Source of the DNA: JAVBLQ01 sp031553435
GTDB lineage: Bacteria > Bacteroidota > Bacteroidia > Bacteroidales > Azobacteroidaceae
Assembly: GCA_031553435.1 (NCBI GenBank)
Contig: JAVBLQ010000115.1
Location: 1 to 16,200, forward strand
Direction of reading: 5' to 3'
Length of the DNA stretch: 16,200 nucleotides
A program made the position numbers and the translations under genes. The notes under the pieces were generated by a model that had not been told where the DNA came from, searched no databases, and worked only from the letters and a program-made list of their open reading frames with translations. Positions 7,102-16,001 of the stretch are shown here, piece after piece (positions within the stretch are counted from its first letter, which is position 1; every line of letters begins with the position of its first letter).

Positions 7102-7136
7102 CGTAACCTGTAACTCGTAACCTGTAACTCGTAACT
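7088..7136. repeat. Seven tandem heptamers (consensus YGTAACY)
   Basis: Seven consecutive 7-mers run from 7088: CGTAACT, TGTAACT, CGTAACC, TGTAACT, CGTAACC, TGTAACT, CGTAACT. Every unit keeps GTAAC and only the outer bases vary. Two more related units lie in opposite orientation at 7064-7077. The last two bases of the array are the first two of the nqrA stop codon on the other strand (7135-7137). Confidence 0.85.
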
Positions 7137-8490
7137 ATTTCATTTCTTTATAAAGCAAATTCAATCCATTTCTCACGATCTGTTGAATTTCGATTTTGGA
7201 AGTATCTACAAATTCACAAAGTGCAAAATCTTCAGGGGCGACTTCATAAATTCCCAAATTTTCCATTTTATCGATATCAAAAGCGATAATGGCTTTCAAT
7301 AGATATTCAGGGAGAATATCCATCGGAAAGACTTTATCATATTCGTTTGACATGATTATTGCTCTTTTCCCTCCTTTGATGCGGGCATCGAAAGAATATT
7401 CTTTTTTCCCACGAGGATCTAATAACCAGGAAAAGAAAGTCCTGCTATTTGAAAATTTTTTCAATCCGGGCATCGCCCAACCGAAAAACTCGTTTGTTTC
7501 TGTTCCTTCAGGAATTACAGTAATCTGATTATCAAAAGCATGAAGAAATCCGTCGGGTTCTGTTTTTGTTCCGGTCAACACATTGCCGCTGATATAGCGA
7601 AGGTTTATATCCTGAGTAACATTATTTTCGGCTAACGATTTAATGTTTGCACCCAAAATAACCTGATGATAACCGGTTTCTTTAACTTCCGATCCGGTTA
7701 ATGCTATAATTTTTGAAAAATCTACTGCTCCTTTATTGAAAAGTCTGCCGATAAATAACACATTTGCGGGATCCATCGTCCAAACGATTTCTCCCTTGTT
7801 TATGGGTTTGATTTGATTGATTTGCACTCCAACATTCCCTGAAGGATGAGGTCCTTCGACATGAACGATTTCAACATTTCCGGCATTTTTCAAACATTCC
7901 GATTGACAATCGGGTCTGATGCTTAGGTATACTTTCCCGGTTGTCAATTTCGACAAAACCTCTAAACCTTTCTGAAAATTATCTTCTTCTCCTTTTAAAA
8001 TAAATTCCAGATCGGGAGCTAATGGTGCTGAGTAAAATCCTGAAATAAAAATATCTCTCGGGGTATCTTGCGGATTAGCAATAATATCGTAAGGACGTTG
8101 TTTGATAAAAGCAAAAATTCCACTTTCCGCCAATGTTTTTTTTATATCTTCAGCAGTAAGTCTTTGAATATCTTTTTTGCCGTAATAAACATTTCTGGCT
8201 ATTTTTTCAGAGGCAATAAGAATATTCAATAATTTTCTTTTTTCACCCCTGTTAATTGCAATAATTTCACCACTTACAGGTGAAGTTATTTTTATTTCCG
8301 GGCAATTTTTATCATATAAAACAGGTGCACCTGCCCTGATTTTATCTCCGGCTTTAACAGCCGTTTTAGGGGTAAACCCATGGAAATCATCAGGAAAAAT
8401 GCAATAACAATCAGATTTTTGGGATTGCAATAATATTTTTTCAGCTTTCCCTTTCAAATGAATGTCCAATCCTTTTTTAATCTTTATCAT
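7135..8490 (-). CDS. nqrA: Na+-translocating NADH:quinone oxidoreductase subunit A
   Basis: 451 residues, the peripheral cytoplasmic subunit implicated in ubiquinone interaction. The N-terminus MIKIKKGLDIHLKG is the NqrA hallmark, and I choose the ATG at 8488-8490 because family members start there; an in-frame ATG three codons upstream (8497-8499) is also possible. The central block GPHPSGNVGVQINQIKPI is typical of NqrA and distinguishes it from RnfC, as does the lack of 4Fe-4S cysteine clusters. It is first in the operon, preceded by a 90-base gap with a promoter-like element. The TAG stop overlaps the heptamer array. Confidence 0.96.
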   Translation of the reverse strand: MIKIKKGLDIHLKGKAEKILLQSQKSDCYCIFPDDFHGFTPKTAVKAGDKIRAGAPVLYDKNCPEIKITSPVSGEIIAINRGEKRKLLNILIASEKIARNVYYGKKDIQRLTAEDIKKTLAESGIFAFIKQRPYDIIANPQDTPRDIFISGFYSAPLAPDLEFILKGEEDNFQKGLEVLSKLTTGKVYLSIRPDCQSECLKNAGNVEIVHVEGPHPSGNVGVQINQIKPINKGEIVWTMDPANVLFIGRLFNKGAVDFSKIIALTGSEVKETGYHQVILGANIKSLAENNVTQDINLRYISGNVLTGTKTEPDGFLHAFDNQITVIPEGTETNEFFGWAMPGLKKFSNSRTFFSWLLDPRGKKEYSFDARIKGGKRAIIMSNEYDKVFPMDILPEYLLKAIIAFDIDKMENLGIYEVAPEDFALCEFVDTSKIEIQQIVRNGLNLLYKEMK

Positions 8491-8543
8491 CCGAATCATG
8501 GTGTTTCTTTGTATTCATAACACTCAACCTTATAATGAGTTTA

Positions 8544-8551
8544 CAAAACTA
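8544..8551 (-). promoter_or_regulatory. Possible -7 element for the nqr operon
   Basis: Read on the minus strand, TAGTTTTG fits the Bacteroidota -7 consensus TAnnTTTG and would give a leader of about 40-50 bases. No TTG lies 19-21 bases upstream of it, so only one half of the promoter is supported. Confidence 0.35.
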
Positions 8552-8589
8552 TCAAATTTTAATAAGAATAAAAAATATCTTTTTAAAAT

Positions 8590-10482
8590 TTATTCTTTTC
8601 GTAATACAATTTGTCCGCTTAAATTTGCATCAATCTTCTTAAAAAAATCTTTGATTTCGCTATAAGAACTTACAGGATATTGACCTGTGTGAATATTTAT
8701 TTGTTGAATAATCAGCAATTTATTCTCTTTTTCTTCTATTTTTGAAGAAAAAGATCCGAAAGATGTTTTCAATTCCGTTGTCTTGGGTTTCGACTCGATA
8801 ATAAAATGTTCGGGGATTTCGATTGTAATTGAATCTGTTTGATATTCAGGTGTTTCTATATTGACATCCAATCTCCTGGATAATGATGACAATGATTTCC
8901 CCAAACTACTTCTGAATGGATTGATAGGAATAAATAACCTGTTGCCTGTTTGATTGGCATATCGCTCGGCTTCCATATTATAAGATATTTGAATTTCAGG
9001 ATGAGCAGACTTGTTATATTCCGTTTGAATATTTGTGATTTTAGATTTTTGAACGGAAAGATTTTTCTCCAGAAAATTAATTTTATCTCTTTCGGCTTTA
9101 CTCATCACAAATCCGACATATTCTTCCATATTGTGATTTTTATAAATGCTTTTTATGGAAGCATGAGCCGAAGCATCCGGGCTGATTTTCAGAAAGATAT
9201 TGTTTGTTTCCGTATTCATCGTTTCCGGAATGTCCCTTACTTTGCATAACTTGCTGTTTTCTCCTTTAACCAACAAAACATCATGTCCGGCAATCTTACC
9301 ATGAACAAAGTTACAGGGTTCATCTTTACTTGTACATTCAAGCCATATCGTATCATTTTTCAGTGGCACCATTAAAATAACATGATTACTTTGGTTCAAA
9401 CTGCTAAAATCATGAAACATATTTTTCTTTTTGGTATTAACAATCACATAATCAGACGGTATATTGACAACATTCAGCATTGATTTCATATAATTAGTCA
9501 ACGCTTTGCAATCTCCGTAACTGGTTTTTGCTACTTGCGCTGCCGGAATAGGTTGAAAACCTCCTATTCCCAACTGGATACTCACATAGCGGGTTGAATT
9601 TTGCAGATATTCATATATTTTTTCCACCTTTTCTTTATCGTTTGCGGTTCCTGCTGTTATTTCTTTTACTTTTTCAATTATTGCAGGAGGCAAAATGTCT
9701 CTCTTATCTAATAATTGAGACAAAAATATACCCAGTTCTTTCCAATTCGACATTTTTCCGCAAATTCCATCATAACAAAAATTGTTGGGAGCAATGTAAA
9801 CTACGGGAAACAACGATATAAATTCCGGAGCATATGCTTCCCAGGCAATTGCAGGTTTTTTATCATATTTCCATACATAAACGGAATCTTTGTTCAATGT
9901 AGATTTTTCCGGATTGGGGGCTAATTCGTTGGCTTTATAACGAATAGATTCTGTTGCCGGAAATTGAATCCTGTGTTCCGATTTTTCAACGGCAACATGA
10001 TAACTGGCCGGAACAAATACCGGATACCAGGCAATTCCATTTTTCCATTTAATTTCGTATTTATACTTTACAGTATAAGGATATGATGGAGAACTGCATT
10101 CATAAATAGATTGATAATCATCTGAGGCCAAGTCGGATGAAATAGCTGTGGTTATCAAATCCCCTTTCCCGATTTTCTTGAAAACCTTTCCGGAAGAAAG
10201 GATAATCTCTCCCGAAAAGCTTTTCAATTCTCTGAATTTATCTTGAAAAAGATATAGGTTGGCCATATCTTTTCCTTTTTGATCCAGGATAGTTATCACT
10301 TTGGTTACTTCTTCTGTTGCATTATTGATATCTTTTTGAACAAAATTTGTTTGTTCATAGCGAATAACGGCATAAGCATCTTTCTTCAAACTATCAGGAA
10401 TGGCGCTGACAGAATATTCATCCTGAGCTTGTACAAGAATACAACTACTCAATATTATGAGTAATGAGATAATTTTTTTCAT
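8590..10482 (-). CDS. Exported DUF3857/transglutaminase-like protein, catalytic positions mostly kept
   Basis: 630 residues with a signal peptide (cut near VQA|QDE, residue 19), so periplasmic or surface exposed. An N-terminal DUF3857 beta-rich domain (about 50-230) is followed by a transglutaminase-like cysteine protease fold (about 265-400) and a C-terminal beta domain like DUF3858. The catalytic Cys is C325 in SYGDCKALTNYM and the His is H367 in SNHVILMV. The third position is E382 in IWLECTS, where many relatives have Asp. Activity (peptidase or transglutaminase) therefore seems possible but is unproven, and the substrate is unknown. The start overlaps the previous gene's stop by 4 bases (ATGA, 10479-10482), so both proteins are made together and may act as a pair. 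The stop lies 99 bases before the chosen nqrA start. Confidence 0.85.
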   Translation of the reverse strand: MKKIISLLIILSSCILVQAQDEYSVSAIPDSLKKDAYAVIRYEQTNFVQKDINNATEEVTKVITILDQKGKDMANLYLFQDKFRELKSFSGEIILSSGKVFKKIGKGDLITTAISSDLASDDYQSIYECSSPSYPYTVKYKYEIKWKNGIAWYPVFVPASYHVAVEKSEHRIQFPATESIRYKANELAPNPEKSTLNKDSVYVWKYDKKPAIAWEAYAPEFISLFPVVYIAPNNFCYDGICGKMSNWKELGIFLSQLLDKRDILPPAIIEKVKEITAGTANDKEKVEKIYEYLQNSTRYVSIQLGIGGFQPIPAAQVAKTSYGDCKALTNYMKSMLNVVNIPSDYVIVNTKKKNMFHDFSSLNQSNHVILMVPLKNDTIWLECTSKDEPCNFVHGKIAGHDVLLVKGENSKLCKVRDIPETMNTETNNIFLKISPDASAHASIKSIYKNHNMEEYVGFVMSKAERDKINFLEKNLSVQKSKITNIQTEYNKSAHPEIQISYNMEAERYANQTGNRLFIPINPFRSSLGKSLSSLSRRLDVNIETPEYQTDSITIEIPEHFIIESKPKTTELKTSFGSFSSKIEEKENKLLIIQQINIHTGQYPVSSYSEIKDFFKKIDANLSGQIVLRKE

Positions 10483-12467
10483 TCGCTTACTTTTTTAAGT
10501 ACTAATTGATTGGTATTACTTGTAGTTATGTATGAAAAAAACTCGCGTAGATGCTCATATTCCAAAGGAGAATATAATATTTTATTCAGGTTATAGCGGA
10601 TATTCAAATTGATCATGTTTGCTTCTTTATTATGTTCGATCAGATAGGTGAAGGAGGCTTCTTTCTCATTCAATGATATCTTTCCGGGATCAGGAAGAGC
10701 TTCCACGCTATATCCGTCAGGCACTTTGATATTAACGTTGATTCGTTGCTCATACGGATATGAGAACTCAACGGGTAATTGCCGTTTTTCAGATTTAAAA
10801 GGGTTTTCTTTGAAAATAGGAAAGATAAGCGGATTAAAATAAATATGATCACCGCCTAAAGTAACATCATTTTTTGTGAATTTAAAACCGAAAGTTGCTT
10901 TACTTGCTGCATGATCCGCTCCTTTGATTTCAAAATCGGAGATAGATATATTGTTGGCTGATTCTTGTTTTTCAATATAATCCTGCTGATCTTTATGTCC
11001 GTAATAATTGTTACGGAAAGAATAACCTAATTCTCCGCTTTGATTTTGATTATAAGTTCCGGCCAATACTCCTTCTTCATTGAAATGAAGGCTTACGGCT
11101 GCAATTTCTGTACTTTTGGTAATATTGGTTAAATTAACCCATCCTGACGATCTGTTCCCTTTGACACTTCTTGCAAAATCACACATAGTTACAGGAGGCA
11201 ATACATTGAGGTCTCCATATTTGGCTGATGCATCCATGTATATAGGTTTTCCTTCCACATCAACGGCTACGATATAATAATTTAAATAATCGATTGTAGG
11301 GTGGGAGACCGGAATCCGGCCGCGGTTTCTCAAACTCATTACAACAGGATATGCTTCGAATCCGGCTTCTCTTAAAGCTGAAATCAGAAGAGCATTGATT
11401 TCGCCGCTTGTACCTATTCCTTTTTTTAATGCATCTTTGGGATTATTGGCAGAAAGTGTATTTTCATCATTCCATTTGACTTTTGATCGAACCAGATGAT
11501 AAATTTTGCTGATTTTTTCAGGTTCACTCATTTCCGGAGTTAACAATGTTGCGAATTCTTCTTTAAATAACTTATGATTGAATTGTTTCCCAAAATTTGA
11601 ATATTCCAACAATTGCTTGTCAACATTTTCCCATGAATTGATGAAATCTTTGTATACAACTCCGGGTATGGTGAATGAGCGTAATTCAAATGTAACCCTG
11701 GTCATAAAGTCATTCATGCACCAAACATAGTTTTCTTTTTTGAGGCCGGGTAAATCTGAAACTTCAAATAAGTATTTATCGGCTGTAAAATTCAACTGGT
11801 TTGATCCGATCAGGAATGACTGGTTTGTTTTATCCTGAACTATTTTAATCGGTTCGTAACCTTTAGTTTCTTTGCTAAAAGAATAATATTCGGGAATATA
11901 CAATTCATATTTACTATATTTTACCGGAATGGATCGTTGAAAAACATAATCATCCAGATCTCCGTCACGAGGAGATGTCAATTCATATTTATACTCAATA
12001 ATCGAACCTGGTTGAACTGCCGGAAATGCAAATTTTGTTCTCGTAATTCTTTCCGATACTTTTTCCTCAAAAATATTTTCTTTGGATAATTTTGTTTTTT
12101 CGATTTTCCCATTGACAAGATTATAAGTATTTCCTGAAAGTCCTGTGATGTATTCACTTTCAGCACGGGTTTTTCCGATATAATATGCAATAGCGTGATC
12201 TGCATATTCAAGTCCGTCATTTGTTAAAATTTTTATCCTGACAAAATAACGATTTTTCACAACGATGCCTGTAAATGAATTATAATCGTAGCGGGTATCT
12301 TTTTCTTCATAAAGAACAACAGCTGAGGCTTCGGGATCTTTGTCATATACTGTCATTTTCAAATCGTCTTCAGAAACTTCTCCGAATTTTACTTTGGGTT
12401 GTTGGCTCAAACAATTAGGTGCTGAGAAAATTAGTATCAGACTAATTAACATGAATAATTTCTTCAT
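10479..12467 (-). CDS. Exported DUF3857/transglutaminase-like protein lacking the Cys and His
   Basis: 662 residues with a signal peptide (MKKLFMLISLILIFSAP, cut near CLSQ). The architecture is the same as its downstream neighbour: DUF3857 (about 60-240), a transglutaminase-like domain (about 310-430), then a C-terminal beta domain. At the catalytic Cys position the sequence is GTSGEINALL, giving S354. The His position is LNYYIV, giving Y397. Only D412 (YMDAS) of the triad is left. It is thus predicted inactive, perhaps a binding or scaffold partner of the intact protein encoded right after it. The LREAGFEAYPVV and GRIPVSHP segments are well kept, arguing for selection and against decay. It is first in its transcription unit, behind the promoter-like pair at 12507-12537. 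Confidence 0.85.
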   Translation of the reverse strand: MKKLFMLISLILIFSAPNCLSQQPKVKFGEVSEDDLKMTVYDKDPEASAVVLYEEKDTRYDYNSFTGIVVKNRYFVRIKILTNDGLEYADHAIAYYIGKTRAESEYITGLSGNTYNLVNGKIEKTKLSKENIFEEKVSERITRTKFAFPAVQPGSIIEYKYELTSPRDGDLDDYVFQRSIPVKYSKYELYIPEYYSFSKETKGYEPIKIVQDKTNQSFLIGSNQLNFTADKYLFEVSDLPGLKKENYVWCMNDFMTRVTFELRSFTIPGVVYKDFINSWENVDKQLLEYSNFGKQFNHKLFKEEFATLLTPEMSEPEKISKIYHLVRSKVKWNDENTLSANNPKDALKKGIGTSGEINALLISALREAGFEAYPVVMSLRNRGRIPVSHPTIDYLNYYIVAVDVEGKPIYMDASAKYGDLNVLPPVTMCDFARSVKGNRSSGWVNLTNITKSTEIAAVSLHFNEEGVLAGTYNQNQSGELGYSFRNNYYGHKDQQDYIEKQESANNISISDFEIKGADHAASKATFGFKFTKNDVTLGGDHIYFNPLIFPIFKENPFKSEKRQLPVEFSYPYEQRINVNIKVPDGYSVEALPDPGKISLNEKEASFTYLIEHNKEANMINLNIRYNLNKILYSPLEYEHLREFFSYITTSNTNQLVLKKVSE

Positions 12468-12506
12468 TTTTGTATGTGGTTTGTATGTTAATAATATATA
12501 ATCCTG

Positions 12507-12537
12507 CTAAGATATGTTTTTATTTTGAAAGTTGCAA
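12507..12537 (-). promoter_or_regulatory. Predicted promoter for the DUF3857 pair
   Basis: On the minus strand, TTG (bases 12535-12537) is followed after 20 bases by TATCTTAG (12507-12514), a 7-of-8 match to TAnnTTTG. The leader would be roughly 30-39 bases. The spacing fits the Bacteroidota primary sigma factor. Confidence 0.45.
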
Positions 12538-12563
12538 TGTTCCTTGCTTTTTTTGTATGTTTG
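12532..12563 (+). promoter_or_regulatory. Predicted promoter for the DUF3127-nuclease pair
   Basis: TTG (12532-12534), a 21-base spacer and TATGTTTG (12556-12563) match the Bacteroidota -33/-7 consensus fully. The leader to the ATG at 12587 would be about 15-20 bases and ends in an A-run. The -33 TTG abuts the -33 box of the opposite promoter. Confidence 0.55.
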
Positions 12564-12586
12564 CATTTTAATTAATCACAAAAAAA

Positions 12587-12949
12587 ATGCAAGTAACAGC
12601 CAAACTTATCCAATTGCTCCCTTTACAATCAGGAACAAGCAGAAACGGTGAATGGAAAAAACAAGATATTGTTGTAGAAACTGATGCCCAGTATCCTAAA
12701 AAAATATGTATTTCCATCTGGGGTGATAAAATTAATGAATCTCAATTACAAATAGGAAATATGCTTACTATCGATTTCGATGTTGAAAGCCGGGAATATA
12801 ATGGTCGTTGGTATACTGATGTAAAAGCATGGAAAATTGATTCGGCAGGTTCAAACCAACCTCAACCTATTTCAACGACTTCATTTTCAATGCCCGATGA
12901 AAATTTGATGCCTCCACCTGTACAGGAAAAAGATGATTTACCGTTCTGA
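12587..12949 (+). CDS. DUF3127 OB-fold protein, SSB-like
   Basis: 120 residues. The body (about 1-88) fits DUF3127, a Bacteroidota family with an OB-like pattern: NGEWKKQDIVVET, then ISIWGDKI, then IDFDVESREYNGRWYTDVKAWKI. The tail is proline-rich and ends in the acidic tip DDLPF, the same layout by which SSB C-termini recruit DNA-repair enzymes. A single-strand DNA-binding role is therefore a fair inference, not shown. Its 3' end overlaps the next gene, an AddB-like nuclease, by 17 bases, so the two proteins are translated together and may work on the same DNA ends. Confidence 0.82.
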   Translation: MQVTAKLIQLLPLQSGTSRNGEWKKQDIVVETDAQYPKKICISIWGDKINESQLQIGNMLTIDFDVESREYNGRWYTDVKAWKIDSAGSNQPQPISTTSFSMPDENLMPPPVQEKDDLPF

Positions 12950-15827
12950 TACAACCCACTTCCTGGACCTCGTTGCCGAAGACCTCATCAATCGTTTCGG
13001 TACCGACCTGGCCAATATTGCTGTCGTCTTTCCGGGGCGTCGGGCGCGTTTATTTTTCAACAACTACCTTTATAAACATGCTGATAACCCGCTTTGGACT
13101 CCGAAATATTTTTCTATGGAAGAACTGTTCGAACAATCTTCCGATCTTCAACAAGCTGATAATATCAAACTGATATGCGAATTATACAAAACATATATCG
13201 AAGTTTATAATTCGGAAGCATCGACGCCTTCGACCGAAACATTGGATGAATTTTATTTTTTCGGAGAAATATTGTTAAATGATTTCAACGATATCGATAA
13301 AAATCTTGTCAACGCACATTCCTTGTTCAGTAATTTAAAAGATCTGGATGTATTGAAAGACCAATTTTCCCACCTCAATGAAATCCAGCTCGAAACGCTT
13401 ATCCGTTATTTTAAATATACTTTTCAGGGAGAAACTTCACTTCAGAATGCTTTTTGGTCTGTTTGGAATGTTTTGGGAAAAGTCTATACTTCTCTTAAAG
13501 AAAAACTGGGAAAAGAACGGGTTGCATTTCCGGGAATGTTGATGCGATCGGTTATTGAAGACGAGAATATTTCATTTCCATTCAAACAATACGTTTTCGT
13601 CGGTTTCAATGTTTTGAGTAAATGCGAAGAAGAACTTTTCAAAAGACTGAAAGATAAAGCGCTTTTTTATTGGGACTTCGATACTTATTATTTGAATAAA
13701 GATAATAACCGGACAAATGAAGCCGGAATTTTTATCCGGGAAAATATACAAAAGTTCGGTTCTGCATTAACTTCAGGATCATTCGGTAATTTTCTTTCTA
13801 AAGAGAAAAAAATTACAATTATTTCTTCTGCATCGGAAAGCGGACAATCAGCATATATTCCCACCTGGATTGATTTTATTGCCAGGCAAACTGATTTTTC
13901 AGATCCTGATTCTGCTATTGTGTTGTGTAATGAACAGATACTTCCTACTGTAATGCACACAGTTCCCTCGGACAAAGTGGAAAATGTGAACATTACGATG
14001 GGTTTTCCTCTTACACAAACACCGGTTTGCAGCTTTATCCAAATCCTGACCGATTTGCAAATCAAGGGATATAATGAGTCCGGTAAAGCTTTTCGTTACA
14101 AATATGTATTGCCAGTGCTTCGTCATCCATACACGCATATAATTTTTCCGGAAGCAAAAGATGTTGAACAGGAACTTTTGCAAAAAAACATTTTTTTTCC
14201 GTCCAAGGAAATTTTAATTGATAAGGAAATCTTTTCATACACAGCCAATAGCCTGGAACTGGCACAATATTTATTGAATATCATTACCAGAATTGGTAAA
14301 TCTTATGAAAATGTTAATGAATATGCGGATGTTTATGGCGGGCTGTACCAGGAATCAATTTTTCGTTCATATCAGATTGTGAATCGGATCTATAACCTGA
14401 TTTTTTCGGGAGAACTGGATATTCAAAAAACAACTTTTTTGCGTTTGATCCGCAAACTGTTTTCAACAACCAGTATCCCGTTTCATGGAGAACCAGTGAA
14501 AGGATTGCAAATCATGGGAGTATTGGAAACAAGAACGCTGGATTTCAAAAATCTATTGCTTCTTTCTGTCAATGAAGGATTTATGCCTGGGACAGATAAT
14601 GACAATACATTTATCCCTCAATTCTTAAGAAAACATTTTGGATTAAGCACTTTAGAACATCAGGATTCCATATATGCCTATTATTTCTACCGGCTTATCC
14701 AACGAGCAGAAAATATTACATTCGTTTATAATACAGATAAAACGCAAACGGGAAAAGCGGAAATGAGCCGTTTTCTGCTTCAAATGCTTACCGAATCAGG
14801 ATTACTAATTCAAAGATTAAGTCTGCAATCATCCATAAAACCGATTCAATCGGAGGCAATTGAACTTCGGAAAAGTCCTGAAATGATTGAACGCATCCGG
14901 AATTTATACGATAAAAATGTAAATCCGGAAGCTAATACGCTATCTCCTTCAGCCTTAAATACTTTTATTGATTGTTCTCTTCGTTTTTACTTACAATACA
15001 TCAAAGGATTAAAAGTCAAGGATGAACTTTCGGATGAGTTGGATAGTTCTATTTTCGGCACCATTTTCCACCGGTCAGCAGAACTTCTTTATCATCAAAT
15101 CGGACGGACAACCCGGCAAAATTTTCAACCTTTCTTGGTCAAAAAAGAGAGTTTTGAACCTTATATCAAACATCAGCATCTGTTGGATAAGTTGGTCTCT
15201 CAAGCATTTAACGAAGAATATTTTAAAGGAAAAGAAGTCGATCCCAAACAATATAACGGAGAACAGTTGATCAATTTCCGTGTGATTCGTCATATGTTGA
15301 AACGTCTGATTCAGTTTGATCGTCAGCATACACCCTTTTATATCAGAGGTTTGGAACACGGGGTTTACTCCAATTTTGAAATTCCCTCACACAATGTGTC
15401 ATTGAGAATCGGGGGGATCATCGACTGTTTGCAGGAAAAAGACGATACATTGAGTATCATCGATTATAAAACGAGCGGAACAGCGAAAACATATAAAACG
15501 CTGGAAGAAATTTTTGCTCAAAAAGAAAATCGTGCTTCACATATCTTCCAAACATTTATTTATGCTTCCGTATTGATCAAAGAAGGACAAAAGCAGGCAG
15601 TTTCTCCGGCGCTCATCTATCTTCAGGATGCGGGAAAAGAAAATTACTCTCCCGTTATCATGTATGAAAAGGAAGAAATCAAAGATTTTAAAGAATTATT
15701 TTCTGACTTCGAAGAAATTTTTATCCGGAAAATTGCAGAACTTTTTGATCCGGAAGTACCTTTCCAACAAACAACAATTATCGGCAAATGTAGCTATTGT
15801 GATTTTAAGAGTTTGTGTAACAGGTGA
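12933..15827 (+). CDS. AddB-like PD-(D/E)XK nuclease with degenerate helicase domain
   Basis: 964 residues. The N-terminus (VVFPGRRARLFFNNYL, 31-46) sits where AddB/UvrD-type helicases have their Walker A loop, but no GxxGxGK is present, so no ATP-driven motor activity is expected. The helicase-like core keeps ETRTLDFKNLLLLSVNEG (532-549). The C-terminus is a RecB/AddB-type nuclease: LSPSALNTFIDC (670-681), H713 (IFHRS), D831 (GGIIDC), the D844-Y845-K846 active-site triplet (IIDYKTSG) and Q873. Cysteines C681, C953, C956 and C962 match the Fe-S staple of AddB and related nucleases. Such proteins normally act with an AddA helicase in double-strand-break end resection; no addA lies in this window. 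The start at 12933, inside the DUF3127 gene, is the only early ATG that keeps the conserved N-terminus. Confidence 0.85.
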   Translation: MIYRSDTTHFLDLVAEDLINRFGTDLANIAVVFPGRRARLFFNNYLYKHADNPLWTPKYFSMEELFEQSSDLQQADNIKLICELYKTYIEVYNSEASTPSTETLDEFYFFGEILLNDFNDIDKNLVNAHSLFSNLKDLDVLKDQFSHLNEIQLETLIRYFKYTFQGETSLQNAFWSVWNVLGKVYTSLKEKLGKERVAFPGMLMRSVIEDENISFPFKQYVFVGFNVLSKCEEELFKRLKDKALFYWDFDTYYLNKDNNRTNEAGIFIRENIQKFGSALTSGSFGNFLSKEKKITIISSASESGQSAYIPTWIDFIARQTDFSDPDSAIVLCNEQILPTVMHTVPSDKVENVNITMGFPLTQTPVCSFIQILTDLQIKGYNESGKAFRYKYVLPVLRHPYTHIIFPEAKDVEQELLQKNIFFPSKEILIDKEIFSYTANSLELAQYLLNIITRIGKSYENVNEYADVYGGLYQESIFRSYQIVNRIYNLIFSGELDIQKTTFLRLIRKLFSTTSIPFHGEPVKGLQIMGVLETRTLDFKNLLLLSVNEGFMPGTDNDNTFIPQFLRKHFGLSTLEHQDSIYAYYFYRLIQRAENITFVYNTDKTQTGKAEMSRFLLQMLTESGLLIQRLSLQSSIKPIQSEAIELRKSPEMIERIRNLYDKNVNPEANTLSPSALNTFIDCSLRFYLQYIKGLKVKDELSDELDSSIFGTIFHRSAELLYHQIGRTTRQNFQPFLVKKESFEPYIKHQHLLDKLVSQAFNEEYFKGKEVDPKQYNGEQLINFRVIRHMLKRLIQFDRQHTPFYIRGLEHGVYSNFEIPSHNVSLRIGGIIDCLQEKDDTLSIIDYKTSGTAKTYKTLEEIFAQKENRASHIFQTFIYASVLIKEGQKQAVSPALIYLQDAGKENYSPVIMYEKEEIKDFKELFSDFEEIFIRKIAELFDPEVPFQQTTIIGKCSYCDFKSLCNR

Positions 15828-15908
15828 TTAGATGATTATGGAGTGTGTGTAACTGATTAAGCCCCGTCCTATATCCCTCTCCAAATACCCTGTAGCCTGC
15901 ATCAGTAA

Positions 15909-15927
15909 AATATTTCACAAAAATATT
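15909..15927. other. AT-rich hairpin downstream of the nuclease gene
   Basis: AATATTT (15909-15915) and AAATATT (15921-15927) pair around CACAA. It lies 82 bases after the nuclease stop and is not followed by a T-run, so it is at best a weak terminator. The rest of 15828-15937 shows nothing I can name. Confidence 0.25.
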
Positions 15928-15937
15928 CTTCATCCTA

Positions 15938-15967
15938 TTGCACATTAGAAAATATCTATTGCCTTTG
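15938..15967 (+). promoter_or_regulatory. Promoter-like pair upstream of the tRNA remnant
   Basis: TTG (15938-15940), 19 bases, then TGCCTTTG (15960-15967), a 7-of-8 match to TAnnTTTG. Transcription would start about 30 bases before the tRNA 5' end. A perfect GCATTT-GAGAGA-AAATGC hairpin (15972-15989) lies in the would-be leader. Confidence 0.4.
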
Positions 15968-16001
15968 CATCGCATTTGAGAGAAAATGCAAAAAACAAAA
16001 T

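Noticed and set aside
7088..7136. CRISPR-like tandem repeat
   Set aside because: The units are 7 bases with no spacers; there are no cas genes in the window.
2550..8490. Rnf complex instead of Nqr
   Set aside because: The order A-B-C-D-E-F, a true NqrF with 2Fe-2S, FAD and NADH motifs, and the NqrA N-terminus without 4Fe-4S cysteines exclude Rnf.
12973..13173. Small plus-strand open frame inside the nuclease gene (and similar short frames inside nqr and DUF3857 genes)
   Set aside because: These are out-of-frame shadows of long genes with clear family motifs and have no homology or start signals of their own.
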